In this document: positions 30,401 to 38,959 of the stretch, one piece after another
Position numbering within the stretch: position 1 is the stretch's first letter
Layout of the letters: each line of letters begins with the position of its first letter
NCBI GenBank assembly: GCA_030065825.1
Contig: JASJCY010000007.1
Coordinates: 34,552 to 98,551 of the forward strand
Length of the DNA stretch: 64,000 bases
Source of the DNA: Nostocaceae cyanobacterium
GTDB taxonomy: Bacteria > Cyanobacteriota > Cyanobacteriia > Cyanobacteriales > Nostocaceae
Direction: 5' to 3'
The notes under the pieces: generated by a model
Databases searched by the model: none
Seen by the model: the letters and a program-made list of their open reading frames with translations, nothing else
What the model was told of the DNA's origin: nothing
Translations under genes and position numbers: made by a program

Positions 30401-32171
30401 CAAAGGGTTACGCAATGGAGATACGGCTTCCAGTGCCATCAAGCAAGTAGCATCAGGACGCTTTGGAGTCACTCCAGAATACCTAATGAGTGGGAGACAG
30501 ATAGAGATCAAAATCGCCCAAGGTGCTAAGCCAGGGGAAGGGGGACAATTACCAGGAAAGAAAGTCAGTTCCTATATTGCCATGTTGCGGCGTTCTAAAC
30601 CCGGTGTCACCTTAATTTCACCCCCACCCCACCATGATATCTACTCCATCGAAGACCTGGCACAGTTAATTTTTGACCTGCATCAAATTAACCCCAAAGC
30701 ACAGGTATCGGTAAAATTGGTAGCAGAAGTCGGGATTGGTACCATTGCAGCCGGTGTCGCCAAAGCCAACGCCGATATCATCCAAATTTCCGGTCACGAT
30801 GGCGGTACGGGAGCATCTCCTTTGAGTTCCATTAAACACGCTGGTTCTCCCTGGGAACTGGGATTAACAGAAGTACATCGCGTGCTGATGGAAAATAGCC
30901 TCCGCGATCGCGTGATTTTGCGGGTTGATGGCGGACTCAAGAGTGGCTGGGACGTACTCATGGGGGCACTTATGGGTGCAGAGGAATTTGGCTTTGGTTC
31001 CATCGCCATGATTGCCGAAGGATGTATTATGGCGCGGATTTGCCATACCAATAACTGTCCCGTGGGTGTAGCTTCCCAGAGGGAGGAAATGCGTAAACGC
31101 TTTACTGGTATGCCAGAATACGTAGTTAACTTCTTCTACTTTATCGCCGAAGAAGTCCGCAGTCTGTTGGCAAAACTGGGTTACCGTTCCCTATCAGAAG
31201 TAACTGGACGGGCAGATTTACTGAAAATGCGGGAAAGAGTGAGTATAACTAAGACCCAATTTCTAAATCTTAACTGCTTGCTGCAACTACCCAATACCAA
31301 AGAAAACCGTAGCTGGTTGGTGCATGAACAAGTCCACAGTAATGGTGCGGTATTAGATGACCAATTACTTGCCGATGCTGACATTCAAGCCGCTATCCGC
31401 AACCAATCTCATGTAACTAAGACAGTAAAGGCGATTAACACCGATAGGACAGTAGGTACCAGATTAGCAGGGGTAATTGCTGCCAAATACGGTAACGATG
31501 GCTTTGGAGGGCAAATTCACCTCAACTTTACAGGTAGTGTCGGACAAAGCTTTGGGGCGTTTAACCTCCCTTGTATGATTCTCACCCTCGAAGGAGAGGC
31601 AAACGACTATGTAGGTAAAGGCATGAACGGTGGTGAAATTATCATCAAGCCTCCTGCGGATGCTACTTATGACCCAGCACAAAACGTGATTATTGGCAAT
31701 ACCTGCCTTTATGGTGCTACCGGGGGTGTCTTATTTGCCAACGGCTTAGCAGGAGAACGGTTTGCCGTCCGTAACTCCAAAGGTACAGCAGTGATTGAAG
31801 GTGCCGGAGATCACTGCTGCGAATATATGACTGGGGGTGTAATTGTTGTCCTCGGTAAAGTCGGACGTAACGTTGGTGCAGGAATGACCGGGGGACTAGC
31901 TTACTTCCTAGATGAAGATGGTAGTTTCCCTGAATTAGTCAACCGGGAAATTGTCAAAATTCAACGGGTAATTACAGAAGCCGGAGAAAAGCAACTCAAA
32001 GACTTGATTGCAGCCCATGCTTCCCGTACTGGTTCTGCCAAAGCAGCAATGATTCTGCAAAATTGGCAACAATTCCTGCCCAAATTCTGGCAAGTAGTTC
32101 CCCCTTCCGAAGCTGATAGTCCCCAAGCAAATCCCCAAGGAATAGCTGAAAAACAATTGAGTTCCGTGTAA
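27486..32171 (+). CDS. glsF: Ferredoxin-dependent glutamate synthase (Fd-GOGAT)
   Basis: The 1561-residue enzyme converts glutamine and 2-oxoglutarate to two glutamates, the second step of ammonium assimilation in the GS-GOGAT cycle. The N-terminal amidotransferase domain carries the nucleophile C36 in ERDACGVGF, exposed after propeptide removal. The central and FMN-binding domains follow, then the [3Fe-4S] cysteines C1180, C1186 and C1191 ([12 protein letters not shown]), and the C-terminal beta-helix domain with GGxGGxxxLNFTG-type repeats. Ferredoxin use is inferred from length, cyanobacterial context and the absence of a small GltD-type subunit. An Asn-Gly run encoded by four GGCAAT units sits near residue 478. 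No NtcA box (GTA-N8-TAC) is evident upstream; a TATAAA lies near 27446. Confidence 0.93.
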   Translation: MNNQSMNQHQKMTFSDNDSGCTYQGQKWLVEERDACGVGFIAHRQNHSSHEIVTKALTALTCLEHRGGCSADQDSGDGAGILTAIPWELFQNDFASRGVNFSSSGNLAVGMIFLPQDAQSAQKAKATFEKVAAQEGLTVLGWRVVPVQPQVLGVQAKENQPQIEQAFIISSEKSGDELERHLYISRRRIVKAIRQLDDNCAQEFYVCSLSGRTIVYKGMVRSAVLGDFYDDLRNPLYKSAFAVYHRRFSTNTMPKWPLAQPMRLLGHNGEINTLLGNINWMTARESTLNHPVWEQRLRDLKPFVNINNSDSANLDNVFELLVRSGRSPLEALMIMVPEAYQNQPALRQYPEIVDFYEYYSGMQEAWDGPALLVFSDGLKVGATLDRNGLRPARYCITKDDHIVVGSEAGVVNFPESEIVEKGRLGPGQMIAVDLESQEVLKNWEIKQRIAKQQPYGQWLQQYRQDINSLVSRETSNNGNGNGNGRVYEPETIDRQNLLRQQVAFGYTTEDVEMVIQPMAIDGKEPTFCMGDDIPLAVLSEKPHLLYDYFKQRFAQVTNPAIDPLREKLVMSLKVELGEVGNLLEPKPEYARRLKLDSPVLMETELEAIHNSGFATAQLSTLFAIGNGPQGLKAAVQKLQADAAESVRAGAKILILTDKTGIGTEYTYIPPLLAVGAIHHHLIQEGLRMKTSLVVNTAQCWSTHHFACLIGYGADAVCPYMALDTVRDWWADPKTQQFMQRGKITAISLEEAIANYRQAIANGLLKILSKMGISLLSSYQAAQIFEAIGIGGDLLELGFRGTASRVGGLSISDLAQEVLSFHSKAFPELSLTKLENLGFVNYRPKGEYHMNSPEMAKALHKAVDGKKYDHYEVYKQYLQGRPITALRDLLDFHSDRQPIPVEEVESVTDIVQRFCTGGMSLGALSREAHETLAIAMNRLGGKSNSGEGGEDPIRYKVLNDVDESGHSSTLPHLKGLRNGDTASSAIKQVASGRFGVTPEYLMSGRQIEIKIAQGAKPGEGGQLPGKKVSSYIAMLRRSKPGVTLISPPPHHDIYSIEDLAQLIFDLHQINPKAQVSVKLVAEVGIGTIAAGVAKANADIIQISGHDGGTGASPLSSIKHAGSPWELGLTEVHRVLMENSLRDRVILRVDGGLKSGWDVLMGALMGAEEFGFGSIAMIAEGCIMARICHTNNCPVGVASQREEMRKRFTGMPEYVVNFFYFIAEEVRSLLAKLGYRSLSEVTGRADLLKMRERVSITKTQFLNLNCLLQLPNTKENRSWLVHEQVHSNGAVLDDQLLADADIQAAIRNQSHVTKTVKAINTDRTVGTRLAGVIAAKYGNDGFGGQIHLNFTGSVGQSFGAFNLPCMILTLEGEANDYVGKGMNGGEIIIKPPADATYDPAQNVIIGNTCLYGATGGVLFANGLAGERFAVRNSKGTAVIEGAGDHCCEYMTGGVIVVLGKVGRNVGAGMTGGLAYFLDEDGSFPELVNREIVKIQRVITEAGEKQLKDLIAAHASRTGSAKAAMILQNWQQFLPKFWQVVPPSEADSPQANPQGIAEKQLSSV

Positions 32172-32300
32172 ACCGGGCAATATAGCGGTTTGAACTCTTG
32201 ATCAAATACCATCTTGTGTGGGATGGGCATCCCTGCCCGTCCTAATTTCAACGTTTTCTATATTCCCGACTTTTGAACGAAGTTGGGAATGTAATGTTTG

Positions 32301-32426
32301 TGATACCAAATCAAAAATGTTTGCAACAGATCCAATTGTAGGGGCGCAGTTTCCAATTGTAGGGGCGCGGTTTCCGCGCCCCTACGAATCAATTATGTGT
32401 CGCATTCTTTTTTTAAATTGGTATTA
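32301..32426. mobile_element. Small non-coding element with ATACCAA inverted ends and a GC-rich hairpin
   Basis: The left end TGATACCAAATCAAAAA (from 32301) is inverted at the right end as TTTTTTTAAATTGGTAT (to 32425). Inside are two GTAGGGGCGC copies and a perfect 12-bp stem, GTAGGGGCGCGG (32359-32370) with CCGCGCCCCTAC (32374-32385). A decayed relative is at about 22780-22850. No open frame. Confidence 0.65.
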
Positions 32427-32720
32427 TAGCGGTTTTCGGTTGGGTGCAATACAAATTTGACAAATTGAACAAATCTTCTAACAACTCAATTGGATTCAGG
32501 TTAAGCGTCATTTATGACGGGTAAAGTTTGGTAGGAGTGCAAGCTTCTTCCTTCTTCCCTCTTCCTTCCCTTTGACATCTTGCACCCGCATCAGAAAGCG
32601 AGACCAGCGCTATATTTTTGGTGGCACAGCTAAAATATAATTAAAACTTATTTTAAAATCAATTTAGTTTTGTAATTACAATAATCACTGATATTTTGTC
32701 GGTTTTTTCGCAAAAAATTA

Positions 32721-32905
32721 TTGACGTAATTCCGTTGTTTGATGCTATAGTAGAAAAAACTGATTTTGGGGTTCCCCTGACCATTGCTGACCCAAAATCG
32801 CTGCAAGTATTATTCCTTCGTAGCAGCTAAGGTAAAAGTCAAGCTTTCATCACATCAGAAAAGACCAATTTTCACCTCCCCGATTCACTGCATAGAGAGG
32901 TGTAC
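32721..32905 (+). ncRNA. Promoter-linked structured segment, candidate small RNA
   Basis: TTGACG (32721-32726), a 19-base spacer and TATAGT (32746-32751), extended by TGC, form a good sigma-70-type promoter with no gene behind it. Ten bases on, GATTTTGGG (32762-32770) pairs perfectly with CCCAAAATC (32791-32799) around a 20-base loop, and CACCTC (32873-32878) pairs with GAGGTG (32897-32902). The nearest gene downstream on this strand starts 1.2 kb away. I do not recognise 6S, tmRNA, SRP or RNase P signatures. Evidence is promoter plus hairpins only. Confidence 0.35.
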
Positions 32906-33030
32906 TTGACAAAATACATTTAATATGCTTTGGGTACTGTCCTTACAATCTCTCGGTGTAGTGTCAGGGTAAAAGTCCTTTGGTGGGGGTAGGAAACGGG
33001 GAACTCTTAACAGTTTAACCCCTATTTTTT

Positions 33031-33057
33031 CCAATTTTTTGGAGTCCAAAAAATTGG
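33031..33057. terminator. 13-bp hairpin, terminator-like on both strands
   Basis: CCAATTTTTTGGA (33031-33043) pairs with TCCAAAAAATTGG (33045-33057) around a single base. A run of six T precedes the hairpin (33025-33030). It could end the transcript predicted from 32757 onward, but T residues after the stem are lacking on the plus strand. Confidence 0.35.
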
Positions 33058-33091
33058 AGATGCAAGGTTTTTAGGTCTTTATTCTCTTGCA

Positions 33092-33467
33092 CTTTTTTCG
33101 GGAGCATCCCAATTTTTGAAAAACACCCAAACCCTAGAAGGGTAGGGTCCCTACAAGCCTTAGACGCGGTAGACACGGATTGGCTTCTCGTATGCGTAAG
33201 CATTGCCGTAGGCTAGAAGTGCGGCTAGTCTACGACAACGCCTTACGGCGTACACTCTACGAGAAGGCTTACGCCTACGCAGAGTAGCCTGCCTAGCCTT
33301 TGGCAACGGCTTTACCGAACGCAGGCTAAACATTTCTAGCCTGCGTTCGTCGTTCGCGTAGCGTGTCCCGAAGGGACTCAGACGTTCCCGTAGGGTAGGC
33401 AGGCTTTGTCCGTGTAGCGATACCCTTCTAGGGTATTGCATAAAAATTGGGATGCTCCCCTTTTTTC
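33092..33467. mobile_element. MITE copy A (360 bp) with perfect 8-bp target duplication
   Basis: The element spans 33100-33459. The left end GGGAGCATCCCAATTTTT is inverted exactly at the right end, and both ends share an inner ACCCTAGAAGGGTA hairpin. Perfect direct repeats CTTTTTTC at 33092-33099 and 33460-33467 mark the target duplication. The interior is a dense set of short palindromes (GTAAGCC/GGCTTAC, CTACGAGAAG types) and encodes no believable protein; a 93-codon frame across it is repeat-derived. It is the same family as the 128-bp copy at 23393-23520. Confidence 0.9.
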
Positions 33468-33563
33468 GACAAGAATAGCCTGAAAACCTTACAAGATAAC
33501 AGTTTTAAAGCTATTCAACAGAACCTAAGTAAGCTTTTAGACTTGACAAACATCCTCTAAGAA

Positions 33564-33597
33564 ATACTCTTAACTTTTAACTCTTAACTCTTAACAG
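33564..33597. repeat. CTTAACT-type short tandem heptamers
   Basis: About four consecutive 7-bp units of the form TCTTAAC or TTTTAAC run from 33568 to 33595. This is the same class of short tandem repeat as those beside rpoC1, rpoC2 and the ABC exporter gene, with a different unit sequence. Confidence 0.55.
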
Positions 33598-33660
33598 TGG
33601 CGTCGAATTTATGCCCCGATTTAAACATAAGGGACTACCATTCTCCCGGGTATTTTTCGG

Positions 33661-33736
33661 TGTCACACTTAAAAGTTAATTTTTGGTTTGCAGCGAGTAC
33701 CCAAATAGTATCAATATGCCACTTGCGTAACTCCTA
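33661..33736. repeat. Degenerate copy of the AGGACTTACGCAA element
   Basis: GTCACACTTAAAAGTTAATT through CAATATGCCACTTGCGTAAC matches the interior and right end of the intact element at 52439-52560. The left inverted terminus is missing or eroded, so this is a decayed copy. Confidence 0.6.
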
Positions 33737-33786
33737 CAAAAGTCAAAAGAAGGAAGTTGTGTATTTATTTCTTGATCTCAATGGAT

Positions 33787-33916
33787 ATATAGCGGTTTTC
33801 ACGCTTGATAAAATACAGATGAACCTCACCCCCTTCCCCTCTCCTTATTAAGGAGAGGGGTGGCTTTAGCCGGGGTGAGGTTTGGAGTGTATTGGACTCA
33901 ACTGAAAAGCGCTATA
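33787..33916. mobile_element. 130-bp MITE-like element with nested hairpins upstream of the ABC exporter
   Basis: The ends TATAGCGGTTTTCA (33787-33800) and TGAAAAGCGCTATA (33903-33916) are inverted with one mismatch, and weaker matching continues inward to AATACA/TGTATT. Inside, CCTCACCCC (33824-33832) pairs with GGGGTGAGG (33872-33880), enclosing an 11-bp stem CCCCTCTCCTT/AAGGAGAGGGG (33836-33860). It ends 50 bp before the exporter ATG, so it may affect that gene's leader. No open frame. Confidence 0.7.
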
Positions 33917-33965
33917 GTTACAATAAAAAAGTGAATACAGAGGTAAAAATTCATATAATGCTCAT

Positions 33966-35846
33966 ATGAGCATTTACCAAGCCGTGAACAAAGCTTACAA
34001 AAGAAACCGTCGGCGTGACAATGACTGGCGGTTATTTTTGCGTCTACTACCTTATGCCCGTCCCTACAGAAGACTGCTGGCACTTTCAATGTTACTCCTG
34101 GTGCCGATCGCCCTTGCAAACGCTGTGCAACCCTTTCTAATTGGACTAGTTATTTCTGTAATTCGTCAGGAATCCAATGTTTATGAATTTTTAAGCAATC
34201 TTCCCATACCACAGGCACTAACCATCCTGCAAATTGCATTGCTAATCACAGTTAGTATACGTCTGTTACTTACTGGCTTCCAGGGTTATTTGGTACAAAA
34301 AGTAGGGCAAGAAATTACTGCTGATATTCGTCAAGATTTATTTAATCATGTAACATCTTTAGCCGTGCGCTTTTTTGACCGCACCCCTATTGGGAAATTA
34401 ATTACTAGACTTACCAGCGATGTAGAAGTTTTAGGAGATGTATTTGCCACTGGGGCAATTGGTATTTTCTCAGATTTATTCTCCATGCTGGTAATTATCG
34501 GCTTTATGTTTTCTCTTCAGTGGCAACTTGCCGGGTTGTTAGTATTAATGTTAATACCCATATCAGGTTTAATTATTTACTTTCAAAAGCAATATCGCCA
34601 GTCAAATTATAAAGCCAGGGAAGAACTATCAAACCTCAACTCCCAACTCCAAGAAAATATTATCGGTATTGGAGTAGTACAGCTATTTCGGCGAGAAAAA
34701 TTCAATGCCGGACTGTTTCGTAACACCAACAAGCGCTACGTAAAAGAAGTTGATACAACCATTTTCTACGATTCGGCAGTTTCCGCTACCCTAGAATGGG
34801 TTTCCTTAGTAGCGATCGCAGCTGTTCTCTGGATAGGTAGTAATCTACTTTTACAAAAAACCTTAACTTTTGGGATTTTATCAGCTTTTGTATTATATGC
34901 AGAGCGATTATTCCAACCCCTCAAACAATTTGCAGAAAAATTCACCGTCATTCAATCTGGTTTTACTGCCATTGAAAGGGTGACTAATCTGTTAGATGAA
35001 CCCATAGAAATCCGCGATAACGCTAACCCCAGGTTTTCAATTTATGATTCTCAATTTGGTTACATTGACGAGATTGTGGAGAATCTAAACTCAAAAAATG
35101 TAAATAATCGAGCAAACTTGGGAGAAATCAAATTTGAAGATGTTTGGTTTGCTTACAAAGATGATGATTATGTGATTAAAGGCTTAGATTTTACCATTCA
35201 TCCTGGTGAAAAAGTGGCATTAGTTGGTCCCACTGGTGCAGGTAAAACTTCTATCATTCGCTTATTGAGTCGCTTGTACGAACCTAGTAAGGGACGTATT
35301 CTCATAGATGGGATTGATATTCGCGAAGTACCCCAAAATGAATTACGGCGATATATGGCGGTGATTTTACAGGATGGCTTTTTGTTTGCTGGGGATGTAA
35401 AAAGCAACATCAGTTTGGGAGACGGTTACACCCTCCAAGAAATCCAACAAGCCGCACAAAAAACCAATATTGCCCAATTTATTGCCCAATTACCCCAAGG
35501 TTATGACACCCAACTTAGAGAAAGGGGGACAAATCTTTCTAGCGGAGAAAAGCAACTTTTAGCCTTTGCACGTGCAGCTATTCGTGAACCCCAAATTTTA
35601 GTTTTGGATGAAGCAACGGCTAATTTAGATGTGGGAACAGAAGCTTTTATTCAACAAGCTTTAGACGAATTATTGCAGAATAGAACTGCCATTATTATTG
35701 CCCACCGCTTATCAACAATTCGCAACGTAAATCGGATTTTTGTTCTCAACCGTGGGGAATTAATAGAACAAGGAAGTCACGAACAATTGTTACAACAAGG
35801 AGGATTATATGCCACCTTGCATAATTTGCAAATGTTGGGAACTTGA
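33966..35846 (+). CDS. ABC exporter, fused permease-ATPase (MsbA/LmrA type)
   Basis: The 626-residue half-transporter has an N-terminal six-helix transmembrane domain (about 38-340) and a C-terminal nucleotide-binding domain (about 385-620). Walker A is G421-T428 (GPTGAGKT), the signature is LSSGEKQ at 524-530, Walker B ends with D548-E549 in ILVLDEA, and the H-loop is in IIAHRLST. The catalytic Glu is present, so it should hydrolyse ATP as a dimer. The substrate (lipid, peptide or drug) cannot be told from sequence. No partner half-transporter is adjacent. Its upstream region carries a MITE-like element ending about 50 bp before the ATG. Confidence 0.92.
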   Translation: MSIYQAVNKAYKRNRRRDNDWRLFLRLLPYARPYRRLLALSMLLLVPIALANAVQPFLIGLVISVIRQESNVYEFLSNLPIPQALTILQIALLITVSIRLLLTGFQGYLVQKVGQEITADIRQDLFNHVTSLAVRFFDRTPIGKLITRLTSDVEVLGDVFATGAIGIFSDLFSMLVIIGFMFSLQWQLAGLLVLMLIPISGLIIYFQKQYRQSNYKAREELSNLNSQLQENIIGIGVVQLFRREKFNAGLFRNTNKRYVKEVDTTIFYDSAVSATLEWVSLVAIAAVLWIGSNLLLQKTLTFGILSAFVLYAERLFQPLKQFAEKFTVIQSGFTAIERVTNLLDEPIEIRDNANPRFSIYDSQFGYIDEIVENLNSKNVNNRANLGEIKFEDVWFAYKDDDYVIKGLDFTIHPGEKVALVGPTGAGKTSIIRLLSRLYEPSKGRILIDGIDIREVPQNELRRYMAVILQDGFLFAGDVKSNISLGDGYTLQEIQQAAQKTNIAQFIAQLPQGYDTQLRERGTNLSSGEKQLLAFARAAIREPQILVLDEATANLDVGTEAFIQQALDELLQNRTAIIIAHRLSTIRNVNRIFVLNRGELIEQGSHEQLLQQGGLYATLHNLQMLGT

Positions 35847-35898
35847 AAACAATTAAAAATTCAAAAATAGAGGTGTTTAGCAGAAACAAAGATATCAA

Positions 35899-35946
35899 CC
35901 AATTACCAATTACCAATTACCAATTACCAATTACCAATTACCAATC
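35899..35946. repeat. CCAATTA heptamer array
   Basis: Nearly seven perfect consecutive copies of CCAATTA fill the spacer between the convergent ABC exporter and sucrase/ferredoxin-like genes. The unit matches that at the rpoC2 start. Confidence 0.85.
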
Positions 35947-35981
35947 TAGGATTTCAAGATTCCCCAATTGTTTTTATTTGT

Positions 35982-36959
35982 TTAGGCAATATGACTAATA
36001 GCAGTTTTAGAAGTGACCCAGAAACCAGCTACTGCATATTTAACAAATACTGACTCTTGCTTAGCATTACAAGAACTCTTTAACTGCACTGTTTGAGTTT
36101 CTTCTTTGACAATTTTGGCTAAGTAACTGTGGATATCACCATAGGGTTGTTCCACAACTAACTCGGCTTTTATACTATCGCCATCTGGACTTTCTTCAAG
36201 AATCCTAGCAGCTACTTTGTTGTTAAACCAATCCCAACCATAACGTAGCATTAATTCTCTTTCTAGCACCTGCATAGGACTAGGTAAAATTCCCCAACCC
36301 CGATAAACCTCATTCATGCATTGGATATTACCAGTACGAGTTAAAATTGAATAGAATGATTCTTGATCAACACGACCATAATATCTTCCTTCAGGTAAAT
36401 CAATCATAGTTGGTGCAAAGCGATGTCCACCAAAATGACTTGATCTCCAAAGACGAACTGTGTGCAAATTGAAATCAGAAATCATATTTGTACCATGAAA
36501 GTACAAAGGATTGCCATACCTAGCACAGCACTTGTCATGATTACCATCGGTACAAACTAAAATATCCCTTTTTGGAGTCGTTTTTAACTCGTAATCTCCA
36601 TACTTACCCCGTAACCATTTTCTCACAAACAAAGCGACATACTCAATTTTTTCCAAAGTAAATTCTTGTCGACGAAAACCATTAGTAATACCCTCTTTTT
36701 TTTGATAAATCAACAAGGTTGTTTCATCTTTTTTATGAGAGTGATTATTAGCAATCAATAAAAATCTAATTGGTAGTTTTGCCCGTTTAACTTCCTGCAC
36801 CAAATCTTTGAGGTTATTAGGAACCCACTTGGAACTAAAAGTATCATATTTCCAAGGAGGAGGACACTCAACTAAAATATAAGTTTGGTGATTACTAGCA
36901 CTACCAATAATATCTTCTCCTGCTAGTCGTGAATTGTCAGCACAAAAGAATCTGTTCAT
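35982..36959 (-). CDS. Sucrase/ferredoxin-like (Suc-Fer, thioredoxin-like Fe-S) protein
   Basis: The 325-residue protein contains the signature blocks of the sucrase/ferredoxin-like family: VCTDGNHDKCCARYG (about 135-149, with C136, C144 and C145) and VRLWRSSHFGGHRFAPTMIDLPEGRYYGRV (about 168-197, with H175 and H179). These form a thioredoxin-like fold that is expected to bind a [2Fe-2S] cluster with mixed Cys/His ligands. Family proteins were first linked to sucrose cleavage, but the biochemical role in bacteria is unclear. It is a single minus-strand gene convergent with the ABC exporter. Upstream is 1 kb of AT-rich non-coding DNA. The family call is good; the function is not known. Confidence 0.82.
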   Translation of the reverse strand: MNRFFCADNSRLAGEDIIGSASNHQTYILVECPPPWKYDTFSSKWVPNNLKDLVQEVKRAKLPIRFLLIANNHSHKKDETTLLIYQKKEGITNGFRRQEFTLEKIEYVALFVRKWLRGKYGDYELKTTPKRDILVCTDGNHDKCCARYGNPLYFHGTNMISDFNLHTVRLWRSSHFGGHRFAPTMIDLPEGRYYGRVDQESFYSILTRTGNIQCMNEVYRGWGILPSPMQVLERELMLRYGWDWFNNKVAARILEESPDGDSIKAELVVEQPYGDIHSYLAKIVKEETQTVQLKSSCNAKQESVFVKYAVAGFWVTSKTAISHIA

Positions 36960-38026
36960 TATTGAAACCTATGGATTGTTGATTTTTAGAAACTAAGGAC
37001 ATTTTCAAGCTAGGGAAAATATGGCGCTACATAACTATGATTAACGCCTATCTACTACTAAAATAGCAAGCCATTTTAGAAATAAACAATTGAATTTTTT
37101 ATCCCTCTTCTGGCAGTAATTTATAACACTCTTTTTTGTTCGGGGTTTTGTTTTAAATCAATTTTTAACAAGTAAAATAGATATATACCTATGATATATA
37201 TACTTACTTAGTTATTTGTAGATTAAGTCAATTAAATATTTATACCCAACATTAAATAATCAAGAGTAAGTATCAATAAAATTTCATATATTCTATATTT
37301 ACATTGTTAAAAAAATATTGTTCATCTTCATCTGGAAAAATTTTAGATGAATTTCTTGAACCCAGAACGATTTTCAGCAAAATAATTTATCTATTTAAAC
37401 ATAACATTTACCTTTATTTTTACGTATATTTTCTGAACAATATCATTAAATCTCCAAAGATAATCTTGGAAACTATATTCAACTAGAAACCGGATTTATT
37501 TAGTATGAAATCAGGAAACTTCCTTGTAATTTCACACAAAAACATGGTTTCTAAGTTTCGCATTTTATTACTGAATTTATGCTCTAGAGATTTGCTATCT
37601 GGATAAATAGTAGCTGAACTCAATAAGAAATGCAAGTAATTGAGAATAATTATAATTTATCATAAGGTAAAAAACACTAAAGTATAATTAAAGCAAAGTT
37701 AATCCTAGTAAAACTATTGAGAATATTCTCAATAGTTCCCTAGTCGATCATCAATATAATAGATAAAGATTTTCAATATGTAACAAATTGTTGCAAACCT
37801 GAGAAACCAAGTCTTGAAACTGAAACCTATAGTTGTTAATTGATTGAATGGGTGAATGGGTGACTTCGATGTTTTCCCCAGAAGTACTTACTCCAAGACT
37901 AGATGTAGATGACTTATTATAGGATTGGGGGTGATAATTTTTTCCTCAACTTGAGGATATACAAATTCAAAGTGCCATAATTGATTATGGACTCAAGAAA
38001 ATTGACGAATAGAATAATTGAATGAT
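36960..38026. other. AT-rich intergenic kilobase with a perfect 26-bp palindrome
   Basis: No convincing gene is seen. At 37712-37737 AACTATTGAGAAT/ATTCTCAATAGTT is a perfect 26-bp palindrome, about 290 bp before the Mut7-C gene; it could be an operator or a hairpin. An AATAATTATAATTTATCAT stretch around 37643-37662 resembles an iron-type box only loosely. A degenerate AAACCGG..GGTTT pair lies near 37487-37556. Confidence 0.5.
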
Positions 38027-38776
38027 ATGTATTCAGCCTCTTTTTGCTTTTATGCTGAATTGAATCATTTCTTACCACGGAATAAAAGACGGGTGAGAAT
38101 TACTCATTTTTTTAAAGACAGAAGCTCTATTAAAGACATGATAGAGGCTTTGGGTGTTCCCCATCCGGAAGTTGATTTTATTGAAGTAAATGGTAAGTGC
38201 GTAGATTTTTCTTATCTTGTTGAGGATGGAGACAAAATAAATGTCTATCCAATTTCTGTGGCTAAAGGGACTAAAGTAAGTCTGTCTGTGAGACCAAAAC
38301 CGCTAAAAGTTATCCGGTTTGTGTTAGATATTCATTTAGGCAAATTAGCAACATCTTTACGGTTGTTAGGTTTTGATACTTTGTACCGCAATGATTATGA
38401 AGATGCAGAACTGGCTTGGATTTCGAGTTCCCAAGAACGGATTTTGTTAACTCGTGATAAGGGTTTATTGATGCGGAGTCTAGTTAATCATGGATATTAT
38501 GTCCGAGAAACTAACCCTAAACAACAAATTGTAGAAGTTGTCCATCGCTTCAATTTGAGTAGTGTAGTTTCACCTTTCCAAAGGTGTTTACGTTGTAATG
38601 GGTTATTAGCATCAGTTGCCAAAAAAACAGTTATTGAAGAATTACCAGCAAATGTAAAATCTCAGATTAATGATTTTCATCGTTGTCAAGACTGTTCCCA
38701 AATTTATTGGAAAGGTTCCCATTACAATCAATTACAACAGTTTATTAATCAAGTTCTAAATGTCAATAATTCGTAG
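38027..38776 (+). CDS. Mut7-C RNase domain protein with ubiquitin-like N-terminus
   Basis: The ATG at 38027 is preferred over a TTG three codons upstream. Numbering here follows the TTG form (252 residues). About 6-90 form a ubiquitin/ThiS-like beta-grasp domain (IEVNGKCVDFSYLVEDGDKINVYP). About 97-250 form the Mut7-C domain, a PIN-like RNase fold with acidic residues D104, D129 and D147 (LLTRDKGLL) and a zinc ribbon made by C190/C193 and C223/C226. The fusion is known in bacteria and is presumed to act on RNA, possibly in tRNA or mRNA processing. Its role is not established. A long heptamer array follows the stop. Confidence 0.87.
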   Translation: MYSASFCFYAELNHFLPRNKRRVRITHFFKDRSSIKDMIEALGVPHPEVDFIEVNGKCVDFSYLVEDGDKINVYPISVAKGTKVSLSVRPKPLKVIRFVLDIHLGKLATSLRLLGFDTLYRNDYEDAELAWISSSQERILLTRDKGLLMRSLVNHGYYVRETNPKQQIVEVVHRFNLSSVVSPFQRCLRCNGLLASVAKKTVIEELPANVKSQINDFHRCQDCSQIYWKGSHYNQLQQFINQVLNVNNS

Positions 38777-38805
38777 GGGCGCAATGCTTGCGCCCAGAAA
38801 TTATG

Positions 38806-38920
38806 AATTATAAATTATGAATTATAAATTATGAATTATAAATTATGAATTATGAATTATGAATTATAAATTATAAATTATGAATTATGAATTATGAATT
38901 ATAAATTATGAATTAAGAAT
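38806..38920. repeat. AATTATGAATTATAA tandem array
   Basis: About 115 bp consist of 7-bp units ATTATGA and ATTATAA alternating in runs of roughly sixteen copies. It is the longest short-tandem-repeat array in the window and fills the gap between the Mut7-C and ROK genes. No spacers, so not a CRISPR. Confidence 0.85.
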
Positions 38921-38959
38921 TACTGACCCAAAGGACATGATATTAGGAGTTTAACAACT

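Noticed and set aside
32721..32905. 6S RNA, tmRNA, SRP RNA or RNase P RNA
   Set aside because: None of the conserved signatures of these RNAs was recognised; only a generic structured candidate is reported.
33160..33441. 93-codon minus-strand open frame
   Set aside because: It lies entirely inside the MITE at 33100-33459 and its Arg-rich product reflects palindromic repeats.
37304..37486. 60-codon frame rich in Phe, Tyr and Ile
   Set aside because: AT-rich spacer, no ribosome site and no motif; likely chance.
37636..37662. Fur-type iron box upstream of the Mut7-C gene
   Set aside because: The AT-rich run matches the consensus only loosely and the whole region is AT-rich.
38806..38920. Possible CRISPR array
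   Set aside because: Units are 7 bp with no spacers, and no cas genes are present; it is a short tandem repeat.
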